From Stentor coeruleus (taxonomy: Eukaryota; Ciliophora; Heterotrichea; Heterotrichida; Stentoridae), in contig MPUH01000351.1 in the NCBI GenBank assembly GCA_001970955.1, positions 1 to 62,906 on the forward strand: a DNA stretch of 62,906 nucleotides, read 5' to 3'. Below, piece after piece: positions 32,246 to 42,204 of this stretch. The translations under genes and the position numbers were made by a program. The first letter of the stretch is position 1; each line of letters opens with the position of its first letter. A model generated the notes under the pieces. It saw only the letters and a program-made list of their open reading frames with translations. It was not told the DNA's origin and made no database searches.

Positions 32246-35194
32246 CTAATGATCTTTTCCTGTCTTATCCTCATCTTCATCATGCTTAGCATAATTATCA
32301 ATCTTCATCGATTTCGCCATTGACCTCAAATAATAACTGGCAAATGCATCTGGAATTGTCTTATGGCTTCTTAATATTTCATCAAAATGCTGAGGGAAAA
32401 ACAAAACCACAACTTTATCAACACAATCAATAACTTTTTTTACTGGCCTAACAAAACTATAAGTATCATATTGTTTTGATATCCTTCCCCATAATACAAG
32501 AAGTCCTCTTTTAAGGTCTATAGATGAATTGATTTGAAAATACTTAATAGTAGAGTTTTTCACTACCCTAAAAATATGATCTTCCTTTACCCCATCAAGT
32601 CCAAATTTAGTCAAATTAAGAAGTAAAAGTTCTTCACTAGCTTCTTTATAACAATCTTCAATAAAAGCTTCATTTTCTAATATAGAACTTGGTATATGTG
32701 CTGCATGTACTGATGTTAAAGCTATGGCAGTTGAAGTATTAGTTGTATATTCTTGTAATAAATGCTGTACACCTACTATATTTCCTATTATAAGCTCTTG
32801 GTCAATCCAATTACTATATTCTTTTACCCTGCCATTAAATATCAAATATGCACCATCAGAAGGTTTCCCTTCCTCAAACAAAATCTCATCAGGTTGAAGC
32901 TGTTTTTCTTCAATCATAGTCATCAAACTTTCAATATCTTTTTCTTTTGCGCTTCTGAATCGATTTTTCAATATTTCTTTTATACTTGGCACTGAAGGAG
33001 CTTTTTGTAAAGCTAGTTTTCTCATGTTTTTATCTATAGCTTCAATCAAATGCTCATATTCTAATTCTTTTATAACACCTTGATGGAAGATTTTGTTTAT
33101 AAGCTTCCTTTGGGCTATAAGTAAAGTATGGGATGCCATTTTTGATTGGACTTCAGCGATAACTTCTGGGTAACTGTCTGTGATATGATCTCTGACAAAG
33201 TCTTTACATTTCTCAATTTGCTGATGAGCTTCTTTCATTACTTCATGGAATATAACTTCATCAACATCGATTTCCATTTGGTCCATGAGTTCTTCAGTTT
33301 CTTCATGAGCTTTTATAAATGTACTCGCCGCATCGTAGGTTGTGATAATTTTCGAATAAAGATGCTTTTTGAAAAACCTCCCTAGTAATGGGATTTTAGA
33401 TAATTTATTATAAAACCGCATTTCTCTTTGGTTGTATAGATCCTTTTCTAAAGAATCCCAGTCAGACATAGTCTGACTTTCATTATCTAAAGCTCTATTA
33501 CAAGAATCAATCAATATAAGCGATGTATACCCAAGACATTGTCCACTTTCAAATTCATGCCAATAAATTCCTTTAAGTGTAGTATAAAACCTCCTCCTAG
33601 TCTCAACAGTTAAAACACTAGTCGTCAAATTAAATTTTTTCGAATATCTTTTTAATAAATCATTAGGTTCATCATGAGGATGTTTTTTCAATAATTTCGC
33701 CCCAACTTTTGTATTCTTCATAATCTGAATAAGCAATCTTTTTGGACCAGCTAATTTTAGTACTTCATCCCATTTTACAAGGTTAAAATCTTTATCAGCT
33801 CTAAGATGGTCAATTTTTTTCTGTGTATGTTGAAGAATAGCTGTTGTCACACCGACTAACATGTTTTCTTGAACATCAGTAAGGGTTTCCATGCCGAATT
33901 TCTTGACGGCGAATTTTATGAGGAAGTTATCTATGACTATTGTTAGAGCTGATATGACTAGGGTAAAAAAAATAACGACGTCTTTGAATTTTTCAGCGTT
34001 TTCGCCTGTGATATTTTCATCGTGGTAGAGAATTAGAGCTAAAGCTATTGATATCACACCTTTAAGTCCAGCGATAGTCATGACGATAGCTTCTTTGGCT
34101 GTAATACCATAGCCGAAATGCTTAAGTATCGGGTAATGAACAAAAATTGAAAATCCTCTAATGAAATGCAAAAGGACAAACAATGCAAAGACCATAGAAA
34201 TATCTTTAGTATCCAAATCTTGGTTAGACTTAGTAAAAATCGACCCTAAAAGCATGCCTCCCATAATAAACACAATACTTTCCATATTCGTGGCAACAAT
34301 ATTCCAAAACCCATGAAGTCCTTTTTCAACTGTTGGACTAATCAAAGTTTTCCCATAAGCCGACATATACAATCCATATGTAACAACAGCAAGTGCCCCT
34401 GATACATGTAATGAGGTCCCATCAGCAACAAAAAACAACAAATAAGCTGTGACCAAAGTTAAATTCGTTTCTTGCATAGCATCATTAACAATTCTTTCAA
34501 TTATATACCCCATAGTTAAAGAAAACAATATCCCCATACCAAAACCCCCTAAAGCCAATCTTAAAAACAAAATAATCCCTTCTTCATACCCTGCATGAGA
34601 CTCTAAACTTGTTGAAAACACAGTAAAAAGCACTATAACCGTAGCTTCATTAAGTAAAGTTTCCCCTTCAATTAAAGTCTCAAAGCGTTTATCTGCAGCT
34701 ATTTCTTTAAGTTGAGCAACAACTGCAACATGATCTGTTGCATTAAGTATAACTCCAATAAGCATAGCTTCTTCCCAAGAAAAATCATAGTCTAATATGT
34801 ATTTGATCACTACTGCTGTTAAAAATGCTGATAACATAACAACAGTTGTGGCCATTGGGATAATCTGCCCAAGTTCACGTTTGAATGTATACCAGTCTGT
34901 TGATAAAGCTGCTTCAAAAATCAAAGCAGGCATTATAGCTAATAAGATTAAATGTGGGTCAAGATTGTCTAAAAGCTTGACAGTTGGGCCTAAATCTCCT
35001 ATGTATTGGCCTACGTCACGGAGAAGGATACCCATGACTAGAAGAAGAGGAGAAGGAGGAAGCTTGACAACTTTCTTGAGTTCGTAGCAAGCTATTGTAA
35101 GGAGCAGAGATATAAATACAAATAACACTACCTCTGCGGCTACACCAATTGTCCCTTCTGAGCTCCCAGATAGCGATCGTCCTGATGATGACAT
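32246..35194 (-). CDS. Cation/proton exchanger (NHE/SOS1 type) with CNBD-like C-terminus
   Basis: 982 aa, plasma or vacuolar membrane Na+/H+ exchanger of the CPA1 superfamily. About 12 TM helices occupy residues 18-430. Core motifs: PALIFEAALSTDWYTFKREL, NATDHVAVVAQLKEI (about 150), EGETLLNEATVIVLF (about 175-189), MTIAGLKGVISIALALIL. A long helical cytosolic domain follows, then a cyclic-nucleotide-binding-like fold at about 758-870 (ILFEEGKPSDGAYLIFNGRVKEY). There is no voltage-sensor domain, so the layout is closer to SOS1/NHE8-like exchangers than to sperm SLC9C1. Oddities: the usual TDPV is TDHV, the usual LLND is LLNE, and the phosphate-binding cassette of the CNBD is unrecognisable (GNIVGVQHLLQEYTTNTSTA), so nucleotide binding is doubtful. 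Confidence 0.9.
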   Translation of the reverse strand: MSSSGRSLSGSSEGTIGVAAEVVLFVFISLLLTIACYELKKVVKLPPSPLLLVMGILLRDVGQYIGDLGPTVKLLDNLDPHLILLAIMPALIFEAALSTDWYTFKRELGQIIPMATTVVMLSAFLTAVVIKYILDYDFSWEEAMLIGVILNATDHVAVVAQLKEIAADKRFETLIEGETLLNEATVIVLFTVFSTSLESHAGYEEGIILFLRLALGGFGMGILFSLTMGYIIERIVNDAMQETNLTLVTAYLLFFVADGTSLHVSGALAVVTYGLYMSAYGKTLISPTVEKGLHGFWNIVATNMESIVFIMGGMLLGSIFTKSNQDLDTKDISMVFALFVLLHFIRGFSIFVHYPILKHFGYGITAKEAIVMTIAGLKGVISIALALILYHDENITGENAEKFKDVVIFFTLVISALTIVIDNFLIKFAVKKFGMETLTDVQENMLVGVTTAILQHTQKKIDHLRADKDFNLVKWDEVLKLAGPKRLLIQIMKNTKVGAKLLKKHPHDEPNDLLKRYSKKFNLTTSVLTVETRRRFYTTLKGIYWHEFESGQCLGYTSLILIDSCNRALDNESQTMSDWDSLEKDLYNQREMRFYNKLSKIPLLGRFFKKHLYSKIITTYDAASTFIKAHEETEELMDQMEIDVDEVIFHEVMKEAHQQIEKCKDFVRDHITDSYPEVIAEVQSKMASHTLLIAQRKLINKIFHQGVIKELEYEHLIEAIDKNMRKLALQKAPSVPSIKEILKNRFRSAKEKDIESLMTMIEEKQLQPDEILFEEGKPSDGAYLIFNGRVKEYSNWIDQELIIGNIVGVQHLLQEYTTNTSTAIALTSVHAAHIPSSILENEAFIEDCYKEASEELLLLNLTKFGLDGVKEDHIFRVVKNSTIKYFQINSSIDLKRGLLVLWGRISKQYDTYSFVRPVKKVIDCVDKVVVLFFPQHFDEILRSHKTIPDAFASYYLRSMAKSMKIDNYAKHDEDEDKTGKDH

Positions 35195-36003
35195 TTTTAT
35201 TATATGATCGTATAAAATACAATCATTGTGTTAAAAGGTCGCAATGTTTTACATTTTTATTAGATTTATTTATAAAAAATCAAGATATTAATATAGAATG
35301 TATGGAAAAAATTGAAGGGGGTTAATTATCTGTAGAAATAAGAATTTATTATAATTTTGAGGATTTAATATATAAATACTAAGATCTGCTTTGTGATTAT
35401 ATGCATTGAATCAAACTCTTTGTGTAAATGAGTAGTCACAATATTGTCAGTTTTATCATCAATGGCTGAAGATTTTTATTTTAGTATAGAAAGTGCTGAG
35501 AATTTATTATAAGAATAAAACCCTGAATCTTTTCTTAGTTGTATAGAATTTAAGGTAGCAAAACTGATTCTTTAATAAGAGTCTTAGTTAAAAATAAATT
35601 GATGAATTTATAAACCCTGATAGAAAATTAGTCAATAGTTATACATTGAAAAAAAAACTGTATTTGATAGACTAAATAAATTTTAAATGAATAAAAATAT
35701 TTTATTAGAAATAAAGATATATAAAAGCTGGTAATAGCTATAATTATATCTGAAGTATTTGGGGAGAATGATAAGGTTAAAATAATATTAAGGGTTAAGG
35801 AAAGAGAGGTGAAGAAGAAAATAATGGATGAGAAGATGTAAAAGAAAATATTAATGAAAGAGAATAGAAATGTGAAAAAGAAAAATTTTATTCCACTCTA
35901 TGACTACACCTATGACTCAACCATGAAAAGCACCTTAACAAAACTTTTTAGCCTAGCAAATTCTTTCAGCAGTAATAAACTTTAAATCAAAAAATAATTT
36001 TTT
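35195..36003. other. 0.8-kb intergenic region with skew switch
   Basis: 35195-35890 is C-poor (35821-35880 contains no C) and is the 5' flank of the exchanger gene. 35890-36000 is C-rich and G-poor and is the 3' flank of CTU1. No ORF or RNA gene found. Confidence 0.5.
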
Positions 36004-36915
36004 TTACTCATTAAGCTTATCAAGTAACAGACAAGCCTTACAAAGTTTATTGCTACTTACCCCTCCACATCTTTGACAAGTTAGTTTATCTGGTGGATTC
36101 GCACTAACATCCAGCATTTCTCCTGAATGAATAATATCCAAAACAGCTCTTGGGCATACTTTTTCAAGCTCTTTTAAAAACTCTCTAGCAAAGCCTCTAT
36201 ACGCATTAGGTGAATATACACATTCTGTTGAGAAATAGTCGAGTTTTAAAAAATGTGCATATAAAACTATTTCCTTTTCATAAAGATATTTTAAAGGTTT
36301 ATATCTAGGCATGTTACCTTCTTCACCTGTGATAATTTCTGTACATTTGCCTAAACGAAAATGATCGCCACGAAGAAAATTCATAAGAACTGTTTCAGCG
36401 ATATCATCAGCATTATGTCCTGTGACGATTTTTTCAGCACCTATCATTTTAGCTCCTTTATCAAGAGCTTGTCTACGAAAAACCCCACAATATGTGCAAT
36501 TGTTTGTCAGACCAATTTTAGCAACAATTTTGTCCATAGACCAACCATAAAGTTCCTCGTATGAGACTATTGTTAAAGGTAAAGAATATTTTATTTGATT
36601 TCGTTTTACAGCTTCTAAACTATCATCACGATAACCTTTTATCCCTTCATCTACTGCAAGAAGGTGAAGGTTAAGTCCGTAATCGTATTTTTGGTTTAGA
36701 AGATGGAGAAGGTGGATTAGTACAGTTGAATCTTTGCCTCCAGATGCACCAATTGCTAGGGTTTCTCCTCGATGGAAAAGGTTGGTGCTTTGGATTGTGT
36801 AGTGAACTTCTTCTTCAATGCAGTTGTAAAAGCAAGGCTTGCAGATTGCCTGGCCGGTCTTTGGTCTTTTAACAGCAGGTTTAGCTTGTTGACAGATCTC
36901 ACAAGAACGCTGCAT
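36004..36915 (-). CDS. CTU1: Cytoplasmic tRNA 2-thiolation protein 1 (CTU1/NCS6)
   Basis: 303 aa. Adenylyltransferase/thiolase that, with CTU2, adds the 2-thio group to wobble U34 of tRNA Lys, Glu and Gln (UUN anticodons). N-terminal zinc motif CEIC...CKPC (Cys5, 8, 25, 28), PP-loop SGGKDS (58-63), catalytic-type cysteines in [31 protein letters not shown], and a C-terminal CQRCG...CKAC pair. All family hallmarks are present and the length is near that of CTU1 in other eukaryotes. ATG 36915 begins the conserved Cys region with a TATAAAAT-like string just upstream. Confidence 0.96.
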   Translation of the reverse strand: MQRSCEICQQAKPAVKRPKTGQAICKPCFYNCIEEEVHYTIQSTNLFHRGETLAIGASGGKDSTVLIHLLHLLNQKYDYGLNLHLLAVDEGIKGYRDDSLEAVKRNQIKYSLPLTIVSYEELYGWSMDKIVAKIGLTNNCTYCGVFRRQALDKGAKMIGAEKIVTGHNADDIAETVLMNFLRGDHFRLGKCTEIITGEEGNMPRYKPLKYLYEKEIVLYAHFLKLDYFSTECVYSPNAYRGFAREFLKELEKVCPRAVLDIIHSGEMLDVSANPPDKLTCQRCGGVSSNKLCKACLLLDKLNE

Positions 36916-37197
36916 ATTTTATATGAAAAATGTATTGTATTTTAACATATCAGATGCATAATTCTATTTTTTACATATGAATTTGTATTTGAAATCCTTA
37001 AAACATCCACTCATACCATTTACATCAAAAAACCAATCCTCTAAACCATCCCTCCCATCTTCTTTCACTCACATTCCAATCATATTTCCTATCATCATTC
37101 CTCAACCAAAATTTTCCGCAAGCAATCCTCATGAAAATCTTTAAAACTCCTCCAAACCTACAAAATCTCTCATCCTATTCTCAAAAACTCAAAGTAA

Positions 37198-39334
37198 ATG
37201 ATTGAAAAAAATGCTGAGCTCGACACAAAAAACGCAGACTCAATAGACCCACAACGTATAAAATACTTATGGTCAAAACTTCGTCAAGCCGTAAGAAGCT
37301 ACATTGTCTTCAAGCGTATGGGTTCTGACATCAAAATGTTTGGGGCAAATGAAACAGTTGATATTACAACAGAACTTGAACCCCGGTATATAATCCACCC
37401 AAACTCAAAAGAAAAACAAATCTGGAACACGATTTTAGTAGGTTTTATAGTCCTAAACGCAGTATTTTTACCTTATCATGCATGTTTTAATCTAGAATCT
37501 GGGTATTGGAAATTCATTAAGCTTATTGAAGACTTAGTTTTTGCCTTTGATTTTATACTTAGTTTTTTTTGTTCATATTGGCATCATGAGCACACTTTGA
37601 TTACTAAAAAAAGACTTATCGCTATAAAATATTTGAAAACCTGGTTATTTTTCGACCTTATCGCTTTTATACCTTTTCAGTTTATTGATAATTATGTGTT
37701 ACTTTCTTTGTTATCCCTTGTGAAATTTTTTAAGCTTTTGAGTTCATCTATGCATTTGCCTGACTTTTTTAGTTTGAGTTCGAATCATTCTGTTGAGAGA
37801 CTTTTTAAGATTTTATCTGCACTTGTTATATCGGTACAGGTTTTAGGGTGTATTTGGTATATGCTTGCTAAGGCTAATAATTTCCCTGAAGACAGTTGGA
37901 TTGTTGCTCAGAATATTCAGGATAAACCGAATTATTATGTTTACTTGTCATGCATATATTGGGTTTTTGTCACAATTACGACTATTGGATATGGAGATAT
38001 TACCCCGAAAAATAACACAGAAAAAGTGTATGCTATGAGTGTTATGGCTTTAGGAGTAGCATTTTATTCTTTAACAATCGGGAACTTAACCACTCTAATC
38101 GCAACCATGGACCAAAAAACCAGAATAATGAACACAAAGCTTGAAACACTTCAAGACCTAGCCAAAGAAATAAAAATGCCCGCATCACTCAAAGAAAGAA
38201 TAAGAAAAACCGTTATTCACAACTGTAATGAAAACCTCAGCTTGTATAACGAAACTCATATAATATCCGAACTTCCATCAGGAATAAGATCAGAAGTATC
38301 ATTATATCTTCATAAAACTATTATAGAAAAAATAAAGTTTTTTCATAATAAAGACCCATCATTTTTAGCTTTAACTGTGCCAAAACTTAAACATATGAGT
38401 TGTGCTGAGCATGAATATTTATATCATATTGATGATGATGCTTATGAAAGTAAGTTTTTATATAGTGTTTTTTATTAAATCAGGGAGGGTTATGTTAAAA
38501 GCTTCAAATGGGGTGACTTTTAGAGCATATCCTATTGGATCATATTTTGGGGAAATCGAATTACTTAATAGTACCCCAAGGAATAGTTCCGCACAAGTAT
38601 CGACAAAACCTGCAGATCTGCTTACATTATCCAAGAAAAACTTGGAGATTATATTTAAAGAATTCCCTGAAATAGGTTTTGAACTTAACGACGTTGCACA
38701 AATAAGAAAGCAAGTTAATGATGAGTCAATGAGTCATGTTCTTAAACTTCAACTTACAAGCAATGAGCCTGAAGATTCTCTAAAATCCGAATCCCTATCT
38801 GAACCTGAAGAAGAAGAAGATGTTTCCGCAAGAAATCAAACCTGGCTTTCCCGAAGAGACACAGGAGTAATGGTATCAAACATGACAATCTCCCAACACA
38901 AAGTAAAAAATATAAGCCGATGGTCAAAAGCTGTACAAGAATCAGGTCGTTCAAAAACCCTTTGTTCAAAACAAAACGCCTTACTTTTACTTGAAAGAAA
39001 AAAAAACATGAAAAGACAAGCTAGTGTCCGTACAAGAAAAGAGCCAAAATTCAAACTAGCGAAAAGCTTAAAAGCTATGGACAATGGTGAAAAGCCTCGT
39101 ATAAAAATTCCAATAGATGAAATTGATATTCAAGAAGATGTTTATACTAGAATTCTACAAATACCATTAATTGATATGCAAGTAAATGGTTTATTAGATG
39201 AAGTTGCTAGTATTGACAATCTTATGCTTGATCATTCTTCTAAATCCTTAGACACCATGCATAAAATCGGTACAATCCAACAAGATATTATTGGTGATAT
39301 AGAATATTTAGAAAACTTTATAAGCTTATTATGA
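37198..39334 (+). CDS. CNBD K+ channel (EAG/HCN/CNGK-like), two exons
   Basis: 706 aa. Exon 1 is 37198-38449, exon 2 is 38466-39334, with a 16-nt intron inside the CNBD. S1 about 75-95 (ILVGFIVLNAVFLPYHA), S2/S3 with FDFILSFFCSYW and TWLFFDLIAFIPF, S5 LVISVQVLGCIWYML, selectivity filter TITTIGYGDITP (about 258-269), S6, a C-linker (MPASLKERIRKTVIH) and CNBD about 385-510. The CNBD keeps the key Glu and Arg of the phosphate cassette (YFGEIELLNSTPRNSSAQ), so nucleotide binding is plausible. The S4 position (LSLLSLVKFFKLLSSSMHL) has only two Lys and no Arg. The acidic/basic C-terminus has Ser-rich PKA-like sites. It converges on the cyclase gene 44 bp away. Confidence 0.93.
38450..38465 (+). other. 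16-nt intron in the CNBD channel gene
   Basis: GTAAGTTTTTATATAG. Removal joins DDDAYE to MFFIKSGRVMLKA, completing CNBD beta strands; retention ends at a TAA. Confidence 0.9.
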
Positions 39335-39378
39335 TGATTTCTTAAAATATTATATATAAACTATATAAATTTTACATA

Positions 39379-41832
39379 TTAACCAATAACCCTATAGTTT
39401 CTCCAAGAACTAGGACATCGGAAAGCAAACTCACCTATGAAGTTTATCAAAGATAGACTTGGCCCATCTTTAGGACGTATTTCTAAGGATTTTTCGATAT
39501 AAGGTTTTGCTTGCATCCATTCGCCGGCGATATAAAATTTAAACCCTGTCCTGAAATTGTTATAAAAATTATATGTAAAACCTTCTCTCATTAGTGAGAA
39601 TTCATCTGATTTGCTGAAAATTTGCTTTGTTGAAATTTCACCTTTTTCTAGTTTTTTTTTTAGATTTTTACACTTTTTGCTATAGACTTCTTTTTTCCTT
39701 GAAGTCAGTTTTCCTGGGATAAAATGTTTGAAGTCACAGTCGCAGGTGTATAGATTGAGTTGTTTAGACATACCTTTTAGTATTACAACATCGATTTTTC
39801 TACAGTAGTTTTGAATATCGTTTGATAATATGTCGTATAGAGCTCCACTTATGAGGATAGGGACTCCATACATTTTTGTTGAAGCTTCAAGGGCGGAAGC
39901 TAAGTTCACGTGTGGGGATAAATATGATGCATCAACTTTGAATTGACTACCTATGGCTCCTTCTATAGCCCAGCCCATATGCATACCAAACCCCATTTTC
40001 ACTTCATAATTCGGCATCCTTTGTACTAGTTTCTGATAAGACCTATACTTCAACACATTCGGGTCTTTATGCACTTTAGCTAATATCTTCATAAAACTCA
40101 ACAAAGCTAAATCCGGTACATAAAACGCTTTTTTCGAACTAGGATTTCTTACAATAATCTCATCTTCAACATAAACTTCTTCTGGTGAAAATTTCCACAC
40201 TATCAAAAACGCATCACCAATATTCTTATTTGCCGCACCAAAATACTTACTAGTCAACCCATGCACAATCTGAGCAATTTCATTAACAAATTTCATCACC
40301 CCTTCCTGAAGTTCTTCAGTTGTATCTGTAAAATTCCTTATATCACAAAACCCGAAAATCCCAACAACTTTAGTCCCAGACATGATAGAGTCTATATCAT
40401 TATTTTTTTCTACATTTAAACCTATAATAGCAGATCCAGCTTCTCCAAATCCAAGTGCTAATAAAATCCCTATTTTTATTATTGTGTTTTCTATGATCAT
40501 AGTTTCATAATCCGAAGGCTTGATAGGTTTTTTATTACAGAAAAGACAACGCTTTTTCTTATTTGGCAATTGGTTTATATGAGGTGTGGTTTTGATCTCC
40601 ATAGCAGAAAGTGGGTTTTTTGCTATTCTCCGTACCTTAGCCAGCATAGTTTCTATAGGTTTAATAACTAACTCCTCAGCATCTTTAGTAAAAAACAATG
40701 CCCCTAGTGTTAAAACAACACAAATAAACAAAGTTTTGAATATATTCAAAAACGATATGAGCTTTGAATCATATCTTAAATCAAAAATCGATATGATGTT
40801 CTTATATGAATAATAGAAAATCTCATTATACCTCAAATCATTATAGTTAATATCCCCATTCCATTCATAATCCCCTGTAGCATTTGTCCATGATAAATAC
40901 ACTAAAGGTCTTAGATCATTTTTATGATATTCAATATATTGGTTTTTGACAATTTCAAAACCATCATTATTGAGGAACTTTTGAAGTTCATCAACCCCAT
41001 ATTCCCAACTAGTTTGTGAACTAGCATAGAAATCATATTCAAACATTGGTAATAAAAATAGCATGATTAATACAATAAGAATAACTCTTTTCATTGTAAC
41101 TTCTGAAAGTTTTTTACCTACTTGTGATTCTTGTCCTAAGTTTTGAAGTTCTTCTTTTAGTTGTTCTTGTTCTTCTTCATCTCCTGTGTTTTTTATAGCA
41201 ATTTGAGCATTTTTATATAGTTTGACTAAACGGATAAGTCTTATAAGTCTTATGATTCTAAGGATTCTTGAAGTTCTTGTCCCTGCTCTTGATGCTTTTC
41301 CAGCATTTTGTAGCTGTTTATTACTTGAAGAGGTATTAGAAACCCCTATGAAATTATCCCACATCCATCCGATATCTGTTATTAAAGATAATGTTGCAAT
41401 AAGATCGAGCCAAAAATAAAAACTCCACTTGTAGTTTGGTTTGAAAAATGAAGAGAGCACAAGCTCTCCTGAGAATAATAGCAAACATATGACGACTAAT
41501 GTTGAAAAAATGTTATCAGCGGATTTTGCAAAAATTAAAGTTTTTATGTCGTCTGCGAAAAGCGCATAGATTGTTACTAGGGATATTGTCACTGTCATTT
41601 TCTTAGAATCTAAAAATGCTAAGAATTTTTCATTGTGGGAGGTGTCGGAAAGTTTTCTACAGTTGTTTAGTAAGCCCTCGTTTTCTTTGTCGGTTTGTAT
41701 TATTGCTATACGATTTACAGTTCCTGATACTGATACCCCATCATCGTTTCTAATTACTTCTGGAAATATTTTCAGCCTAGTCCTTTCAGTTGAGCTCATT
41801 TTATTACCTCTAAGTACATATTTCTTGCTCAT
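39379..41832 (-). CDS. Voltage-sensor-domain nucleotide cyclase (class III) lacking the usual catalytic Arg
   Basis: 817 aa. Four TM helices form a voltage-sensor-like domain: S1 about 82-104, S2 about 108-132, S3 with FYFWLDLIATLSL, and S4 about 183-202, RTSRILRIIRLIRLIRLVK, a positive residue at every third position. A fifth helix (about 247-265), an extracellular domain of about 90 residues, a sixth helix (about 355-378) and a HAMP-like linker lead to the class III cyclase domain (485-690). No K+ pore motif. Both metal Asp are present (FGFCDIRNFT, NIGDAFLIVW) and the Asn of VNLASALEAS is kept, but the Arg five residues after the VN pair is Ala. Substrate residues read KVDASYLSPHVN, a form I associate with protist cyclases. 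ATP against GTP use cannot be told. Long basic tail after about 690. Confidence 0.9.
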   Translation of the reverse strand: MSKKYVLRGNKMSSTERTRLKIFPEVIRNDDGVSVSGTVNRIAIIQTDKENEGLLNNCRKLSDTSHNEKFLAFLDSKKMTVTISLVTIYALFADDIKTLIFAKSADNIFSTLVVICLLLFSGELVLSSFFKPNYKWSFYFWLDLIATLSLITDIGWMWDNFIGVSNTSSSNKQLQNAGKASRAGTRTSRILRIIRLIRLIRLVKLYKNAQIAIKNTGDEEEQEQLKEELQNLGQESQVGKKLSEVTMKRVILIVLIMLFLLPMFEYDFYASSQTSWEYGVDELQKFLNNDGFEIVKNQYIEYHKNDLRPLVYLSWTNATGDYEWNGDINYNDLRYNEIFYYSYKNIISIFDLRYDSKLISFLNIFKTLFICVVLTLGALFFTKDAEELVIKPIETMLAKVRRIAKNPLSAMEIKTTPHINQLPNKKKRCLFCNKKPIKPSDYETMIIENTIIKIGILLALGFGEAGSAIIGLNVEKNNDIDSIMSGTKVVGIFGFCDIRNFTDTTEELQEGVMKFVNEIAQIVHGLTSKYFGAANKNIGDAFLIVWKFSPEEVYVEDEIIVRNPSSKKAFYVPDLALLSFMKILAKVHKDPNVLKYRSYQKLVQRMPNYEVKMGFGMHMGWAIEGAIGSQFKVDASYLSPHVNLASALEASTKMYGVPILISGALYDILSNDIQNYCRKIDVVILKGMSKQLNLYTCDCDFKHFIPGKLTSRKKEVYSKKCKNLKKKLEKGEISTKQIFSKSDEFSLMREGFTYNFYNNFRTGFKFYIAGEWMQAKPYIEKSLEIRPKDGPSLSLINFIGEFAFRCPSSWRNYRVIG

Positions 41833-42204
41833 TGCCTATTTATTGAAAATAATTTTAAAGCATTTTCCTCTTTACTTCGATAATACAAAATACTTCAAAT
41901 TTATTATAAAGCCTTTCTATAACCTTAGATTTTTATTTTCCAAGTCCTTCTAAGTTATAAAAAAATCACAAAAATCTCTATCAAAATACTACCCTTTATA
42001 TATCTTAATCATTCACTTCTCATTCTCCCATTCCAATACAAAAAAAAATCTCTAAATATAAATCATAAGCCAAACCTACTTTAATCCTTAAGCCTCCTTT
42101 ACATATCCTATCATTTCCTAATCAATAAAATAAATCTTCTCATCTCTATATCTTAATTCTATATTAAAAAAAATTATAAACAAATTACATAAAAATAAGT
42201 TTAT
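41833..42204. other. Cyclase 5' flank and 3' flank of the EF-hand-like gene
   Basis: 372 bp, G-poor on the + strand almost throughout; unlike other 5' flanks of minus genes it has no clear C-poor half. No ORF or RNA gene is seen. Confidence 0.4.

Noticed and set aside
35590..35640. Box C/D snoRNA-like TGATGA...CTGA near 35600
   Set aside because: The boxes are only about 15 nt apart and no terminal stem pairs; chance in AT-rich DNA.
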